Source: JAGVSZ01 sp035456405 | Lineage (GTDB): Bacteria > Pseudomonadota > Gammaproteobacteria > Burkholderiales > SG8-39 | Direction of reading: 5' to 3' | Assembly (NCBI GenBank): GCA_035456405.1 | Contig: DATIDG010000106.1 | Location: forward strand, 1-64,000 | DNA: 64,000 nucleotides | Shown: piece after piece, positions 43,440-52,098 of the stretch | How the letters are laid out: each line of letters opens with the position of its first letter | Numbering within the stretch: the stretch's first letter is position 1 | Program-made: the position numbers and the translations under genes | The notes under the pieces: generated by a model | Told to the model about the DNA's origin: nothing | Seen by the model: only the letters and a program-made list of their open reading frames with translations | The model's database searches: none

Positions 43440-44959
43440 ATGGTCGCGCCGAGCATCCACGGCGCGAACTCGTCCTCGCCGTAGCCCCACTGCTCGCTCT
43501 TCGACTTCTCGCCCGAGGCAGTGCGGAGGACCAGCTCGAAGAACCGCGCGCCCGCATCGGCGATCGATTCCTTGCCGTCGACGACGGTGCCGCAGTTGAT
43601 GTCCATGTCGTCTTCCTGGCGGACGTAGAGCGGCGTGTTGGTGGCGAGCTTGAGCGACGGCGCGGGTTTGCAGCCGTACGCCGAGCCGCGGCCGGTGGTG
43701 AAGCAGATCAGGTTGGCGCCGCCGGCGACCTGTCCGGTGGCTGAGACCGGGTCGTAGCCCGGCGTGTCCATGTACACGAAGCCCTTCGCGGTGACCGGCA
43801 TCGCGTACTCGTACACGTCGACGAGGTTCGTCGTGCCGCCCTTGGCGACCGCGCCGAGCGACTTCTCGAGGATCGTCGTCAGCCCGCCCGCCTTGTTGCC
43901 GGGGGACGGGTTGTTGTTCATCTCGTTGCCGTTGCGCGCGGTGTAGTCCTCCCACCACTTGATGCGGCGGATGAGCTTTTCGCCGACTTCGCGCGACACT
44001 GCGCGGCGCGTGAGCAGGTGCTCGGCGCCGTAGATCTCGGGGGTCTCGGACAGGATCGCCGTGCCGCCGTGACGCACGAGCAGATCGACCGCAGCGCCGA
44101 GCGCGGGGTTGGCACTGATGCCCGAATAGCCGTCCGACCCGCCGCACTGCAGGCCGAGGACGAGATGGCTCGCCGGCACCGTCTCGCGCCTGACCCTGTT
44201 CGCGTCGGGCAGCAGGTCCCGGATGCGCGCGACACCCTCCTCGACGCTCTTCCGCGTGCCGCCCTTGTCCTGGATCGTGAACGCATGCAGGTGATCGGTG
44301 CGCTTCAGGCCCTGCGCTGCGAGCAGACTGTTGATCTGGTTCGCCTCGCAGCCGAGCCCAACGAGCAGCACGGAGTGGAAGTTTGCGTGACGGATGTAGC
44401 CTGCGGTGGTGCGCCGCAGGATGTCGACCGCCTCGCCCTCCGAGGCCATCCCGCAGCCGGTCTTGTGGGCGAGCGCGACGACGCCGTCGACGCCGGGAAA
44501 GTCGTCCAGCCGGTTCTCGAACTGCCGCGCGATCAGCTTAGCCACCGTGGCCGAGCAGTTGACGCTCGTGATCACCCCGATGTAATTCCGCGTGGCGACG
44601 CGCCCGTCGGGTCGGACGATTCCCCGAAAAGTCGCCGCCGGGGTGATGTGCTGCGTCGGCTTCGCGTCGGCGCCGAACGCGTAGTCGCGCTCGAATTCCC
44701 CCATTGTGATGTTGTGAATGTGGACGTGGTCGCCGGCTTTGATGTCGCGCGTGGCGAATCCAATGATCTGGTTGTAGCGCCGCACCGGCGCGCCCGACTT
44801 CACGTCGCGCGTGGCGATCTTGTGGCCGGCCGGGACCCTCACCGCGACGCGGACATTGCCCTCCTTGACGAGCAGCGTGCCCTCCGGGACCTCCACGCGC
44901 GCGATGACCACGTCGTCGGCGGGGTTGAGGCGGATGGTGAGGTCGGCGGCCTGGAGCAT
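43436..44959 (-). CDS. uxaA: UxaA family altronate/galactarate-type dehydratase
   Basis: A 507-residue sugar-acid dehydratase with the short SAF-like N-terminal domain (about residues 10-100, HKIATRDVKSGAPVRRYNQI) and the large C-terminal part (TRNYIGVITSVNCSATVAKL, ALAHKTGCGM, GLQCGGSDGYSGISANPALG), both present as in UxaA. It removes water from an aldonic acid such as altronate. ATG 44959 follows GGGGG. It lies 47 bp downstream of the pdxA-type gene, which suggests a joint sugar-acid pathway. The exact substrate cannot be read from sequence. Confidence 0.88.
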   Translation of the reverse strand: MLQAADLTIRLNPADDVVIARVEVPEGTLLVKEGNVRVAVRVPAGHKIATRDVKSGAPVRRYNQIIGFATRDIKAGDHVHIHNITMGEFERDYAFGADAKPTQHITPAATFRGIVRPDGRVATRNYIGVITSVNCSATVAKLIARQFENRLDDFPGVDGVVALAHKTGCGMASEGEAVDILRRTTAGYIRHANFHSVLLVGLGCEANQINSLLAAQGLKRTDHLHAFTIQDKGGTRKSVEEGVARIRDLLPDANRVRRETVPASHLVLGLQCGGSDGYSGISANPALGAAVDLLVRHGGTAILSETPEIYGAEHLLTRRAVSREVGEKLIRRIKWWEDYTARNGNEMNNNPSPGNKAGGLTTILEKSLGAVAKGGTTNLVDVYEYAMPVTAKGFVYMDTPGYDPVSATGQVAGGANLICFTTGRGSAYGCKPAPSLKLATNTPLYVRQEDDMDINCGTVVDGKESIADAGARFFELVLRTASGEKSKSEQWGYGEDEFAPWMLGATM

Positions 44960-45006
44960 GGAACCCCCGTGAGTCGTGAGTCGCGAGCCGCGAATCGTAC
45001 CCTTGC

Positions 45007-46005
45007 TCAGGTCGGGCGGGGTGCCAGCGCCGCGGCCTGTCGGAGCGCCTCGACCATGCTGCGCTCGTCGGCCTTGCCCGTCCCGGCGATGTCGAAGGCG
45101 GTGCCGTGGTCGACGGAGGTCCGTAACACCGGCAGCCCGGCGGTGATGTTCACACCGGTGTCGAACGCGACGGCCTTCACCGGGCCGTGGCCCTGGTCGT
45201 GATACATCGCAACGATGAGGTCGAAGTCGCCCTTGCGGGCACGGTAGAACAACGTGTCGGCGGGGAGCGGACCTTCGACCTTCCAGCCGCGCGCCGTGCA
45301 GGCGCGGATCGCGGGCTCGATCTTCGTCGCCTCCTCCCCGCGGCCGAACAGCCCGCCCTCGCCGGCGTGCGGGTTGATCCCGCACACCGCGATGCGCGGG
45401 TCGGCGACGCCGGCGCGACGGACCAGCTCGCGTCCGCGCGCGATCGTGCGCTCGACGAGGCCGGCGTCGATCCGCTCGACTGCGTCGACGAGGCCGATGT
45501 GCGTCGTGACGTGGATGACGCACAGGCCGGGTGCCATCAGCATCAGCGAGACCTCGGCCGTACCGGTGAGCTGGGCGAGGATCTCGGTGTGGCCGGGAAA
45601 GCGGTGCCCGGCGGCGTTCAGCGCCTCCTTGTTGAGCGGAGCGGTGCAGATCGCATCGACCTTGCCCGCGAGCGCCAGCTCGACCGCGCGCTCGATGAAC
45701 CGGTACGCGGCCTCGCCGCATGCCGTGGACAACCTGCCGAAGGGCGTGCCCTCGGGCACGAGCGCGAGGTCGATGCAGTCGACGCAGCCCGGCTCGAAGC
45801 GGGCGTCCTCGGGCTCGGCGATGGCGCTCACGACCAGCCCGGAGCCGACGATGCGCCCGGCCGCGCTGATGCGGCGCGCATCGCCGACCACGAGCGGGCG
45901 CGCGATCGCGTAGAGCTCCCGATGGGCGAGCGCCTTCATGATCACCTCGGGCCCGACGCCGGCGGCGTCGCCCATCGTGATCGCGACTTTCGGGCGCGTC
46001 GTCAT
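45007..46005 (-). CDS. pdxA: PdxA-family dehydrogenase, probably PdxA2-like
   Basis: A 332-residue metal-dependent dehydrogenase of the 4-hydroxythreonine-4-phosphate dehydrogenase family. Motifs: ITMGDAAGVGPEVIMKAL, TAPLNKEALNAAGHRFPGHT and MYHDQGHGPVKAVAFDTGVN with metal-binding histidines. Classical PdxA makes vitamin B6, but the neighbour uxaA suggests the PdxA2 group, which oxidises four-carbon acid phosphates in sugar-acid breakdown. That choice is inference; no DUF1537 kinase gene is next to it. ATG 46005 is the start used; the frame is open further upstream without signals. Confidence 0.85.
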   Translation of the reverse strand: MTTRPKVAITMGDAAGVGPEVIMKALAHRELYAIARPLVVGDARRISAAGRIVGSGLVVSAIAEPEDARFEPGCVDCIDLALVPEGTPFGRLSTACGEAAYRFIERAVELALAGKVDAICTAPLNKEALNAAGHRFPGHTEILAQLTGTAEVSLMLMAPGLCVIHVTTHIGLVDAVERIDAGLVERTIARGRELVRRAGVADPRIAVCGINPHAGEGGLFGRGEEATKIEPAIRACTARGWKVEGPLPADTLFYRARKGDFDLIVAMYHDQGHGPVKAVAFDTGVNITAGLPVLRTSVDHGTAFDIAGTGKADERSMVEALRQAAALAPRPT

Positions 46006-46087
46006 GTCCGGCCGAAGGTAGCAGCGTGTCGTGCGAGCGTCAAAGCGTCCCGCCGCTTGCTGCCGGCGGATACGCGAGCCTGGCGGC

Positions 46088-46588
46088 TCACTCTGTGGAC
46101 GTCTGCGGCTCGGCCAGCGAGCGGATCTGGAACCTGCCGTCGTCGCGGAACAGCCATGTCTCCGCGACCTCGACCCGGCCGCTGCGTAGCACACCCGCAG
46201 GGGGAGCCGGGAAGGGCGCCGCGGCGCGGACGCTCGCGTGCGCAACCTTCTCCTGCGCCGGATGGCGCGAGCGCAGTGTCCTAAGGCCGGTCAGCGTGCC
46301 GCTGCGCTCGATCGTGAACTGGAGCACGACGACGGCCTGCAGGATATCGGGCGGGCGCCCCTCGAAGGTCTGAGCCGCGTTCGCGGTGAGGATGCGCTGC
46401 GCGATGTCGCGCTTGTACGCGTCCAGCGGTGTCTTGGGCGGCGGCAGCTTCGAGATGATTGCGTGCGGCGGGCGTGTCGGAGGCACGGACTCGGCCGGCG
46501 CGGGCGCGGCCGGCTTCTCCGGTGGGGCCGAAGGCGGCCCGCCGCACGCGGCGAGGAGGAGCGCAGCCAGGAGCGCGGCGCGGCGCAT
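46088..46588 (-). CDS. Lipoprotein with TonB-like C-terminal domain
   Basis: A 166-residue protein: lipoprotein signal (LLAALLLAACGG), Pro/Ala-rich linker, then a TonB/TolA-type domain (ILQAVVVLQFTIERSGTLTG, then RSGRVEVAETWLFRDDGRFQ). Such lipoproteins are outer-membrane or periplasmic; the role is unknown. The start overlaps the GST stop by one base (TGATG), so the two are coupled. Confidence 0.75.
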   Translation of the reverse strand: MRRAALLAALLLAACGGPPSAPPEKPAAPAPAESVPPTRPPHAIISKLPPPKTPLDAYKRDIAQRILTANAAQTFEGRPPDILQAVVVLQFTIERSGTLTGLRTLRSRHPAQEKVAHASVRAAAPFPAPPAGVLRSGRVEVAETWLFRDDGRFQIRSLAEPQTSTE

Positions 46589-47226
46589 CAGGACTTGCCC
46601 GGGAGCGGATGCCCCGGCATAAGCTTGTAGGGATGCTCCCAACCCGGCTGCGACCGGATGCGCGCGAGCCATGCGCCGATGTGCGGGTAATCCTGCCACG
46701 ACACCCCGAACTCGTCGGGCCAGTAGAGGTAGCCGCACATCGAGATGTCGGCGATCGTCAGCCGGTCACCGACGGCGAACGGCTGCGCTCCGAGGCGCTT
46801 GTCGAGGATGCCGAGCGACCCGGTCATGCGGCCGCGCAGGAAAGCGAGCGTGCCCTCGTCGCGCGTCGGGGCGAACTGCATCATGTAGCGCAGCGTCGCA
46901 ATGTAGCTCGTGAGCTTGTGGTTATCCCACAGCAGCCAACGCAGGATCTCGCGCCGCTCGTCCTCGCCGCTCCAGCCGAACGTCCCGAAAGTGCACGCGA
47001 GGTAATCGAGGATCACGCCCGACTGGGTGAGCCTGCGCCCGCCGCTCTCCAGCACCGGCACCTCGCCCATCTCGTTCACCTTCTCGCGGTACTCGGGGGT
47101 GCGCGTCTCGCCGTCGAAGTACTTGACGAGCCGCGGGGCCCAATCGGCGCCGCAGAGGTTGAGCATCAGCGCCGCCTTGTAGGCGTTGCCGGACTGGGCG
47201 AAGCAGTAGAGGGTGTACTCGGCCAC
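46588..47226 (-). CDS. Glutathione S-transferase family protein
   Basis: A 212-residue GST: thioredoxin-like N domain (YTLYCFAQSGNAYKAALMLN, then NEMGEVPVLESGGRRLTQSG with the cis-Pro and the Ser of the glutathione site) and a helical C domain with FAVGDRLTIADISMCGYL. The substrate is unknown. It heads a two-gene unit with the TonB-like lipoprotein. Confidence 0.9.
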   Translation of the reverse strand: MAEYTLYCFAQSGNAYKAALMLNLCGADWAPRLVKYFDGETRTPEYREKVNEMGEVPVLESGGRRLTQSGVILDYLACTFGTFGWSGEDERREILRWLLWDNHKLTSYIATLRYMMQFAPTRDEGTLAFLRGRMTGSLGILDKRLGAQPFAVGDRLTIADISMCGYLYWPDEFGVSWQDYPHIGAWLARIRSQPGWEHPYKLMPGHPLPGKS

Positions 47227-47346
47227 GGGCGGGATACTAACAGCGGTCGGTGCGCGCGCTACTTCCGCTGACGCGCGCAGGCGCCTTTCTCTTCCTCGTG
47301 ATTGCGGTTGAAGAGCGGCCCGTGCGCGGTCGTCGGCCCGATCCGC

Positions 47347-48090
47347 TCAGTCCGCCGAATTCCCGGCCCCGACGCGCCCGAGCCCGGGCAGCCGCAGTGC
47401 GGGTTCCGCGACGTCGACGCCGAGCGACAGGCCCAGCACGTTGAACTCCAGACCCTCTTCCGGGGCGACGATCACGCCGAGCAAGCCGAAGAGCGACACT
47501 TGGACACCCGCGCCGCTCGGCGCGGGCCCGATCGCCGCGGAGAGCGGCTGGTAGTCCTTGCCGATCGCGTTCGCCGGCAGATCGAGCGCCAGCCCGGGGA
47601 CGCTGCGGCCGATGTGCGCGACGAAGGTGTTGCTGTTCGGGCCCGGCCACGTCCGATACGCGTCGTTGAACGGATAGCGCTGCACGGCTGCTTCGATCTG
47701 GTCGATGAGTGCCTCGACGCCCTCGCCGCGCCGGTCGACCAGGACGTCGGGCCGGCTGCCGAACCACAGGGCGTCGGGGCCCGCGTAATTCCGGCGCACG
47801 TGGGGCGGGCCGCCCCAGAAGACGACGTCGTAGCGCGTGTAGGTGTCGGCGTCCGCGCGCTTCACCGCGATCCAGCTATGGACCCCGAACGCGCCGCGCC
47901 AGCCGAACGTGCGTGCGGCGTACACCTGGACCACCGGCTCGCGAACGAGCGCCGGGTCGGGCGCGAGCCCGGTCGGCGCGCGCGAGGCAGTCTGCCACGT
48001 AGCGGCCGCGGGCGTGTGCGTTGCGATGCTGATGGCGATCGGGAGAACGAAAAGGACGACGACGAGGAGCATGGTGCGCCTGAGCTTCAT
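47347..48090 (-). CDS. DUF3750 family protein
   Basis: A 247-residue protein with one N-terminal hydrophobic segment (TMLLVVVLFVLPIAISIATH) and a periplasmic domain with the features of DUF3750 (YAARTFGWRGAFGVHSWIAV, VVFWGGPPHVRRNYAG, TWPGPNSNTFVAHIGRSVPG). The conserved His and Asn suggest a possible peptidase or hydrolase fold, but no activity is known. The start at 48090 is 25 bp after the hydrolase stop. Confidence 0.78.
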   Translation of the reverse strand: MKLRRTMLLVVVLFVLPIAISIATHTPAAATWQTASRAPTGLAPDPALVREPVVQVYAARTFGWRGAFGVHSWIAVKRADADTYTRYDVVFWGGPPHVRRNYAGPDALWFGSRPDVLVDRRGEGVEALIDQIEAAVQRYPFNDAYRTWPGPNSNTFVAHIGRSVPGLALDLPANAIGKDYQPLSAAIGPAPSGAGVQVSLFGLLGVIVAPEEGLEFNVLGLSLGVDVAEPALRLPGLGRVGAGNSAD

Positions 48091-48115
48091 CGAAGTGATG
48101 CGGCCGAGCTCGCGC

Positions 48116-49081
48116 TCATCCCGCGCGGCGGGCCGGGGTTGCGTTGCGCGCGATGAAGGTTTTGACCATCTCGTGCGCGCGGTCGGTCTGCGGCCCGGGC
48201 TTCGCGACCCACTCGTGCTCGCAGCCTTCGAAGACGTGCAGCTGGCAGTCGCCGCCCGCCGCCTTGTAGGTCGCGGCGAACCTCTCCTGCAGGGACGGGA
48301 GCACATTGTCGTCGAGCGCGCCTTGCATGATCAGCAGCGGCGGCAGCGCCACCGGCTCGCGCCGCTCGAGAATGAGCTGGGGATTGGCCTCGAAGATCGT
48401 TTCCCACGGGTTGAAGTAGGCCCTGCTGTACTTCAGCATGTGCTCGCGCTTCATCTTCTCCGCCTGCTGGTAGCGCGCGTACGGGTCGCTGATCGGCGAC
48501 CGGGTCGCGATGTAGGCGATCGTCGCGTCGGCGTTCGGGGCCGAGGGCAGGGGAATCGCGTTGTAGCGCGGGTCGCGCGGGCGCATTCCGATCAGCTCGG
48601 CGATGTGACCGCCGGTGGAGCTGCCGAGCACGCCGATCATCGACCCGTCACCGCTCCAGGCGGCCGCACGCGACTTGAGCCAGCGCACGCCGTAGTTCGC
48701 GTCCTGGACCGAGGCGGGATAGGGCGCTTCGGGAGCGAGCGTCAGGTCTATGGCCACAACGAGCACGCCGCTCGCCGCCACTGCGCGATCCATCGGCTCG
48801 TTGGCGAAGCGGTCCTTGTTGTTCCATGCGCCGCCGTGCAGGTCGAGCAGCGTCGGGAACGGTCCCGTCCCCACCGGCTGGTAGACGCGCGCCATCAGCT
48901 GGCGGCCGGCTGCGGTGCGCCGGAATTCGGTCTCGGTGATCTTCAGTTCGAACTTGGCGGAGGGGTCGTAGGGCATCGAATGTGCGCCTCCGGTTCCGAG
49001 GCCTGCCACCGCGGGCGCGCCGATGCTCAGCGCAGCGGCCTTCTTCAGAAAGGACCGGCGGCCGGCGGGGCGTTCTGCCAT
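48116..49081 (-). CDS. Tat-exported alpha/beta hydrolase (esterase-like)
   Basis: A 321-residue serine hydrolase. The N terminus has a twin-arginine signal (RRSFLKKAAALSIGAPAVAG). The oxyanion motif is LDLHGGAW, the nucleophile elbow is GSSTGG (GxSxG), and an Asp (ALDDNVLP) and His (EGCEHEWV) complete the triad. It resembles the BD-FAE/esterase D families. Likely periplasmic; substrate unknown. AAGGAGG precedes the ATG. It is divergent from the ABC exporter gene. Confidence 0.85.
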   Translation of the reverse strand: MAERPAGRRSFLKKAAALSIGAPAVAGLGTGGAHSMPYDPSAKFELKITETEFRRTAAGRQLMARVYQPVGTGPFPTLLDLHGGAWNNKDRFANEPMDRAVAASGVLVVAIDLTLAPEAPYPASVQDANYGVRWLKSRAAAWSGDGSMIGVLGSSTGGHIAELIGMRPRDPRYNAIPLPSAPNADATIAYIATRSPISDPYARYQQAEKMKREHMLKYSRAYFNPWETIFEANPQLILERREPVALPPLLIMQGALDDNVLPSLQERFAATYKAAGGDCQLHVFEGCEHEWVAKPGPQTDRAHEMVKTFIARNATPARRAG

Positions 49082-49313
49082 GCAGACCTCCTTCGGGAGA
49101 GGGTTGTGCAGCGAACTTTACGCCGAAAACCGGTAATACGGCCATGGCGGAAAGCGTCGGCCTCTCCGATCGCGACTCGGCCGGAGCCGAGCGCATCCGG
49201 TCCCTGGCAATCGGCGCCGAATCGGCGATGGTCCGGCAAAAGCCGTAGACTCGATTGGGTTGTGTTGCCGGCGAGCGACCCCACGTGTCGCCGGTCTACT
49301 CTGGCTCCCCCGC

Positions 49314-51263
49314 ATGTTCAGTTACCTCCAATCGCGCATCCGCGGCACCGCAAGCACCGGCCCGGGCGCGCCGCCGCCCGGCCTCCTCGCCTTCTATTGG
49401 CACTTCATCAGACAGACGAAGGGCTGGTACGCGCTGATGTTCGTCACCAGCCTCGCGGTGGCGCTGATCGACACCGTGATCCCGGTGTTCATCGGCAAGC
49501 TCGTGTCGCTGATGGAGGCGGTCGATCGGCAGGCGGCGCTCGACCGCGAGTGGCCGCTGCTCGCCGGCATGGTTGCGCTCGTCCTCGTCGTCCGCCCGCT
49601 GGTGATGCTCGCCGACGTCGCGATCCGCCATAACGCGATCATCCCCGGCGCAACCAGCCTGATCCGCTGGCAGAGCCACTGGCACGTCGTGCGCCAGAGC
49701 TGGCCGTTCTTCCAGAACGACTTCGCCGGGCGCATCGCCAACCGCGTCATGCAGACCGCGAACGCGCTGCGCGAGAGCACCATGGCGAGCATCCGTGCCG
49801 TCTGGTACATCCTCGTCTACGGCATCAGCGCGCTCGTGCTGATGGCGCTGTCGGACTGGCGGCTCGGATTGCCCACGCTGCTGTGGTTCGTCGGCTACGG
49901 CGCTTTTCTCCGCTACTTCGTGCCGCGCATGCGCGATCTCGCGCGGGCGAGCTCAGAGGTCCGGTCGCACGTCATGGCGCGGGTGGTGGACAGCTACACC
50001 AACATCCTCACGGTGAAGCTCTTCGCGCGGCTCGCCGACGAGGACGCCTACGTGCGCGAGGTGATCGACGACCATCAGCGCGCGATCGGCGCCCACATGC
50101 GGCTGATCTCGCAGTTCATGTTCGTGCTCGCGGTGATGAACGCGGCGCTCCTCACCGGCACCGCGGTCATCGGCATCTGGCTGTGGGCGAACGGCACGGT
50201 GAGCGCTGGCGTCGTGGCGACCGCCTTGCCGCTCGCCTGGCAGATCGCCAACGTCGCCGGCTGGGTGAGCTGGGAGGTGACCGGCATCTTCGAGAACATC
50301 GGCGTGGTACAGGAGGGCATGCAGACGATCGCCGTCCCGCACGGCGGAACCGACCGGCCCGGCGCCGGCAGGCTGGAAGTCTCGCGCGGCGAGATCCGTT
50401 TCGAGGACGTGAGCTTCAGCTACGGGCGGCGCGACGGTCCGCCGGTGCTCGACCGCCTGAGTTTCACGATCCGTCCCGGCGAGCGCGTCGGCCTGGTCGG
50501 ACGCTCCGGCGCCGGCAAGTCGACGCTGGTCAACCTGCTGCTACGCTTCTTCGACCCGGAGCGCGGACGCATCCTCATCGACGGGCAGGACATCGCCGGC
50601 GTGATGCAGGAGAGCCTGCGCGCGGCGATCGGCATGGTGACGCAGGACACGTCGCTCCTGCACCGCTCGATCGCGGCCAACATCCGCTACGGGCGCCCCG
50701 GCGCCACGGACGGCGACGTGGAGGCGGCCGCGCGCAAGGCGCAGGCGCACGACTTCATTCTCGGCCTGGAGGACTGGACCGGCCGCAAGGGCTACGCCGC
50801 GCACGTGGGCGAGCGCGGCGTGAAGCTCTCCGGCGGGCAGCGCCAGCGCGTCGCGATCGCGCGCGTGGTGCTCAAGGACGCGCCGATCCTCGTGCTCGAC
50901 GAGGCCACCTCGGCGCTCGACAGCGAGGTCGAACTCGCGATACAAGAACAGCTGCTCGGGCTGATGGAAGGCAAGACCGTGATCGCGATCGCGCACCGCC
51001 TCTCCACGATCGCGCGCATGGACCGCCTGATCGTGCTCGAGGCCGGGCGCATCGTTGAGCAGGGCACGCACGACGAGCTGCTGCGCCTTGGCGGCCACTA
51101 CGAGCGGCTCTGGCGCCACCAGTCGGGCGGGTTCATCGGGCACGACATCGTCGCGACCGAGACCGTCACCGAGCTGCCCGACGAGCCGCCGGTGGACGAG
51201 CTGCGAACCGATACCAAGCCCGAGCCCTCGGTCGAGGACGCGCCGGTGGTGACGCGGGCCTGA
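49314..51263 (+). CDS. ABC exporter, fused membrane and ATP-binding domains
   Basis: A 649-residue half transporter of the MsbA/multidrug type. About six membrane helices span residues 35-325. The ATPase has Walker A GRSGAGKST (Lys402), signature LSGGQ at 505-509, Walker B ILVLDEATSALDSE and the switch AHRLSTIARM. A 40-residue acidic/Pro tail follows the ATPase. It should work as a homodimer. The start at ATG 49314 has no strong ribosome-binding site; upstream in-frame starts are possible. Substrate unknown. Confidence 0.9.
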   Translation: MFSYLQSRIRGTASTGPGAPPPGLLAFYWHFIRQTKGWYALMFVTSLAVALIDTVIPVFIGKLVSLMEAVDRQAALDREWPLLAGMVALVLVVRPLVMLADVAIRHNAIIPGATSLIRWQSHWHVVRQSWPFFQNDFAGRIANRVMQTANALRESTMASIRAVWYILVYGISALVLMALSDWRLGLPTLLWFVGYGAFLRYFVPRMRDLARASSEVRSHVMARVVDSYTNILTVKLFARLADEDAYVREVIDDHQRAIGAHMRLISQFMFVLAVMNAALLTGTAVIGIWLWANGTVSAGVVATALPLAWQIANVAGWVSWEVTGIFENIGVVQEGMQTIAVPHGGTDRPGAGRLEVSRGEIRFEDVSFSYGRRDGPPVLDRLSFTIRPGERVGLVGRSGAGKSTLVNLLLRFFDPERGRILIDGQDIAGVMQESLRAAIGMVTQDTSLLHRSIAANIRYGRPGATDGDVEAAARKAQAHDFILGLEDWTGRKGYAAHVGERGVKLSGGQRQRVAIARVVLKDAPILVLDEATSALDSEVELAIQEQLLGLMEGKTVIAIAHRLSTIARMDRLIVLEAGRIVEQGTHDELLRLGGHYERLWRHQSGGFIGHDIVATETVTELPDEPPVDELRTDTKPEPSVEDAPVVTRA

Positions 51264-51627
51264 CCTCGGGCTCGCCGGGCGCATCGGCGCGGCGGTGGTC
51301 GGTGCAGCCCTCACCGCGCTTTGCCTTTTCCGCCGGCCGCGACAGTGGCCCTTCGAAACTTGAACAAGATCAAATCAATTTCAGTATTCCGATACCAAAA
51401 TGGTTTTAATGGGACACTGAGCGCTCCCGCACGTAGGCGCTGCGGCCACGAAGCCGCCGATCGGAGCGGCACGACGCCGGCGAGGACCCGGGGGCTGCCG
51501 CATCGCGTCGAGCCCGACCATCTCGCGGCCTTGCATTGCCGGCGTTTTCCTCAAGCAGGCCGCCGTGCGAGCGCCAGGCGCCGCAGGGCGAAGCGGGCGC
51601 GAATTGCGACCCAGAGGAGTCGGAGCC
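51264..51627. other. Upstream region of the hcr operon
   Basis: 364 bp without a gene. Bases about 51355-51410 are an AT-rich island in an otherwise very GC-rich area and hold the FNR-like site and -10-like sequences. The rest (51415-51610) has no recognisable coding or RNA feature and would be a long untranslated leader. Confidence 0.6.
51360..51373 (+). promoter_or_regulatory. FNR/Anr-type operator upstream of hcrC
   Basis: TTGAACAAGATCAA matches the FNR consensus TTGAT-N4-ATCAA at nine of ten defined positions. A -10-like CAAAAT at 51396-51401 would place the site near -41.5, the usual activating position; TTTAAT at 51405-51410 is an alternative -10. This suggests induction under low oxygen, fitting the oxygen-sensitive enzyme encoded downstream. 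The promoter assignment is inference. Confidence 0.6.
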
Positions 51628-52094
<467 letters not shown>

Positions 52095-52098
<4 letters not shown>

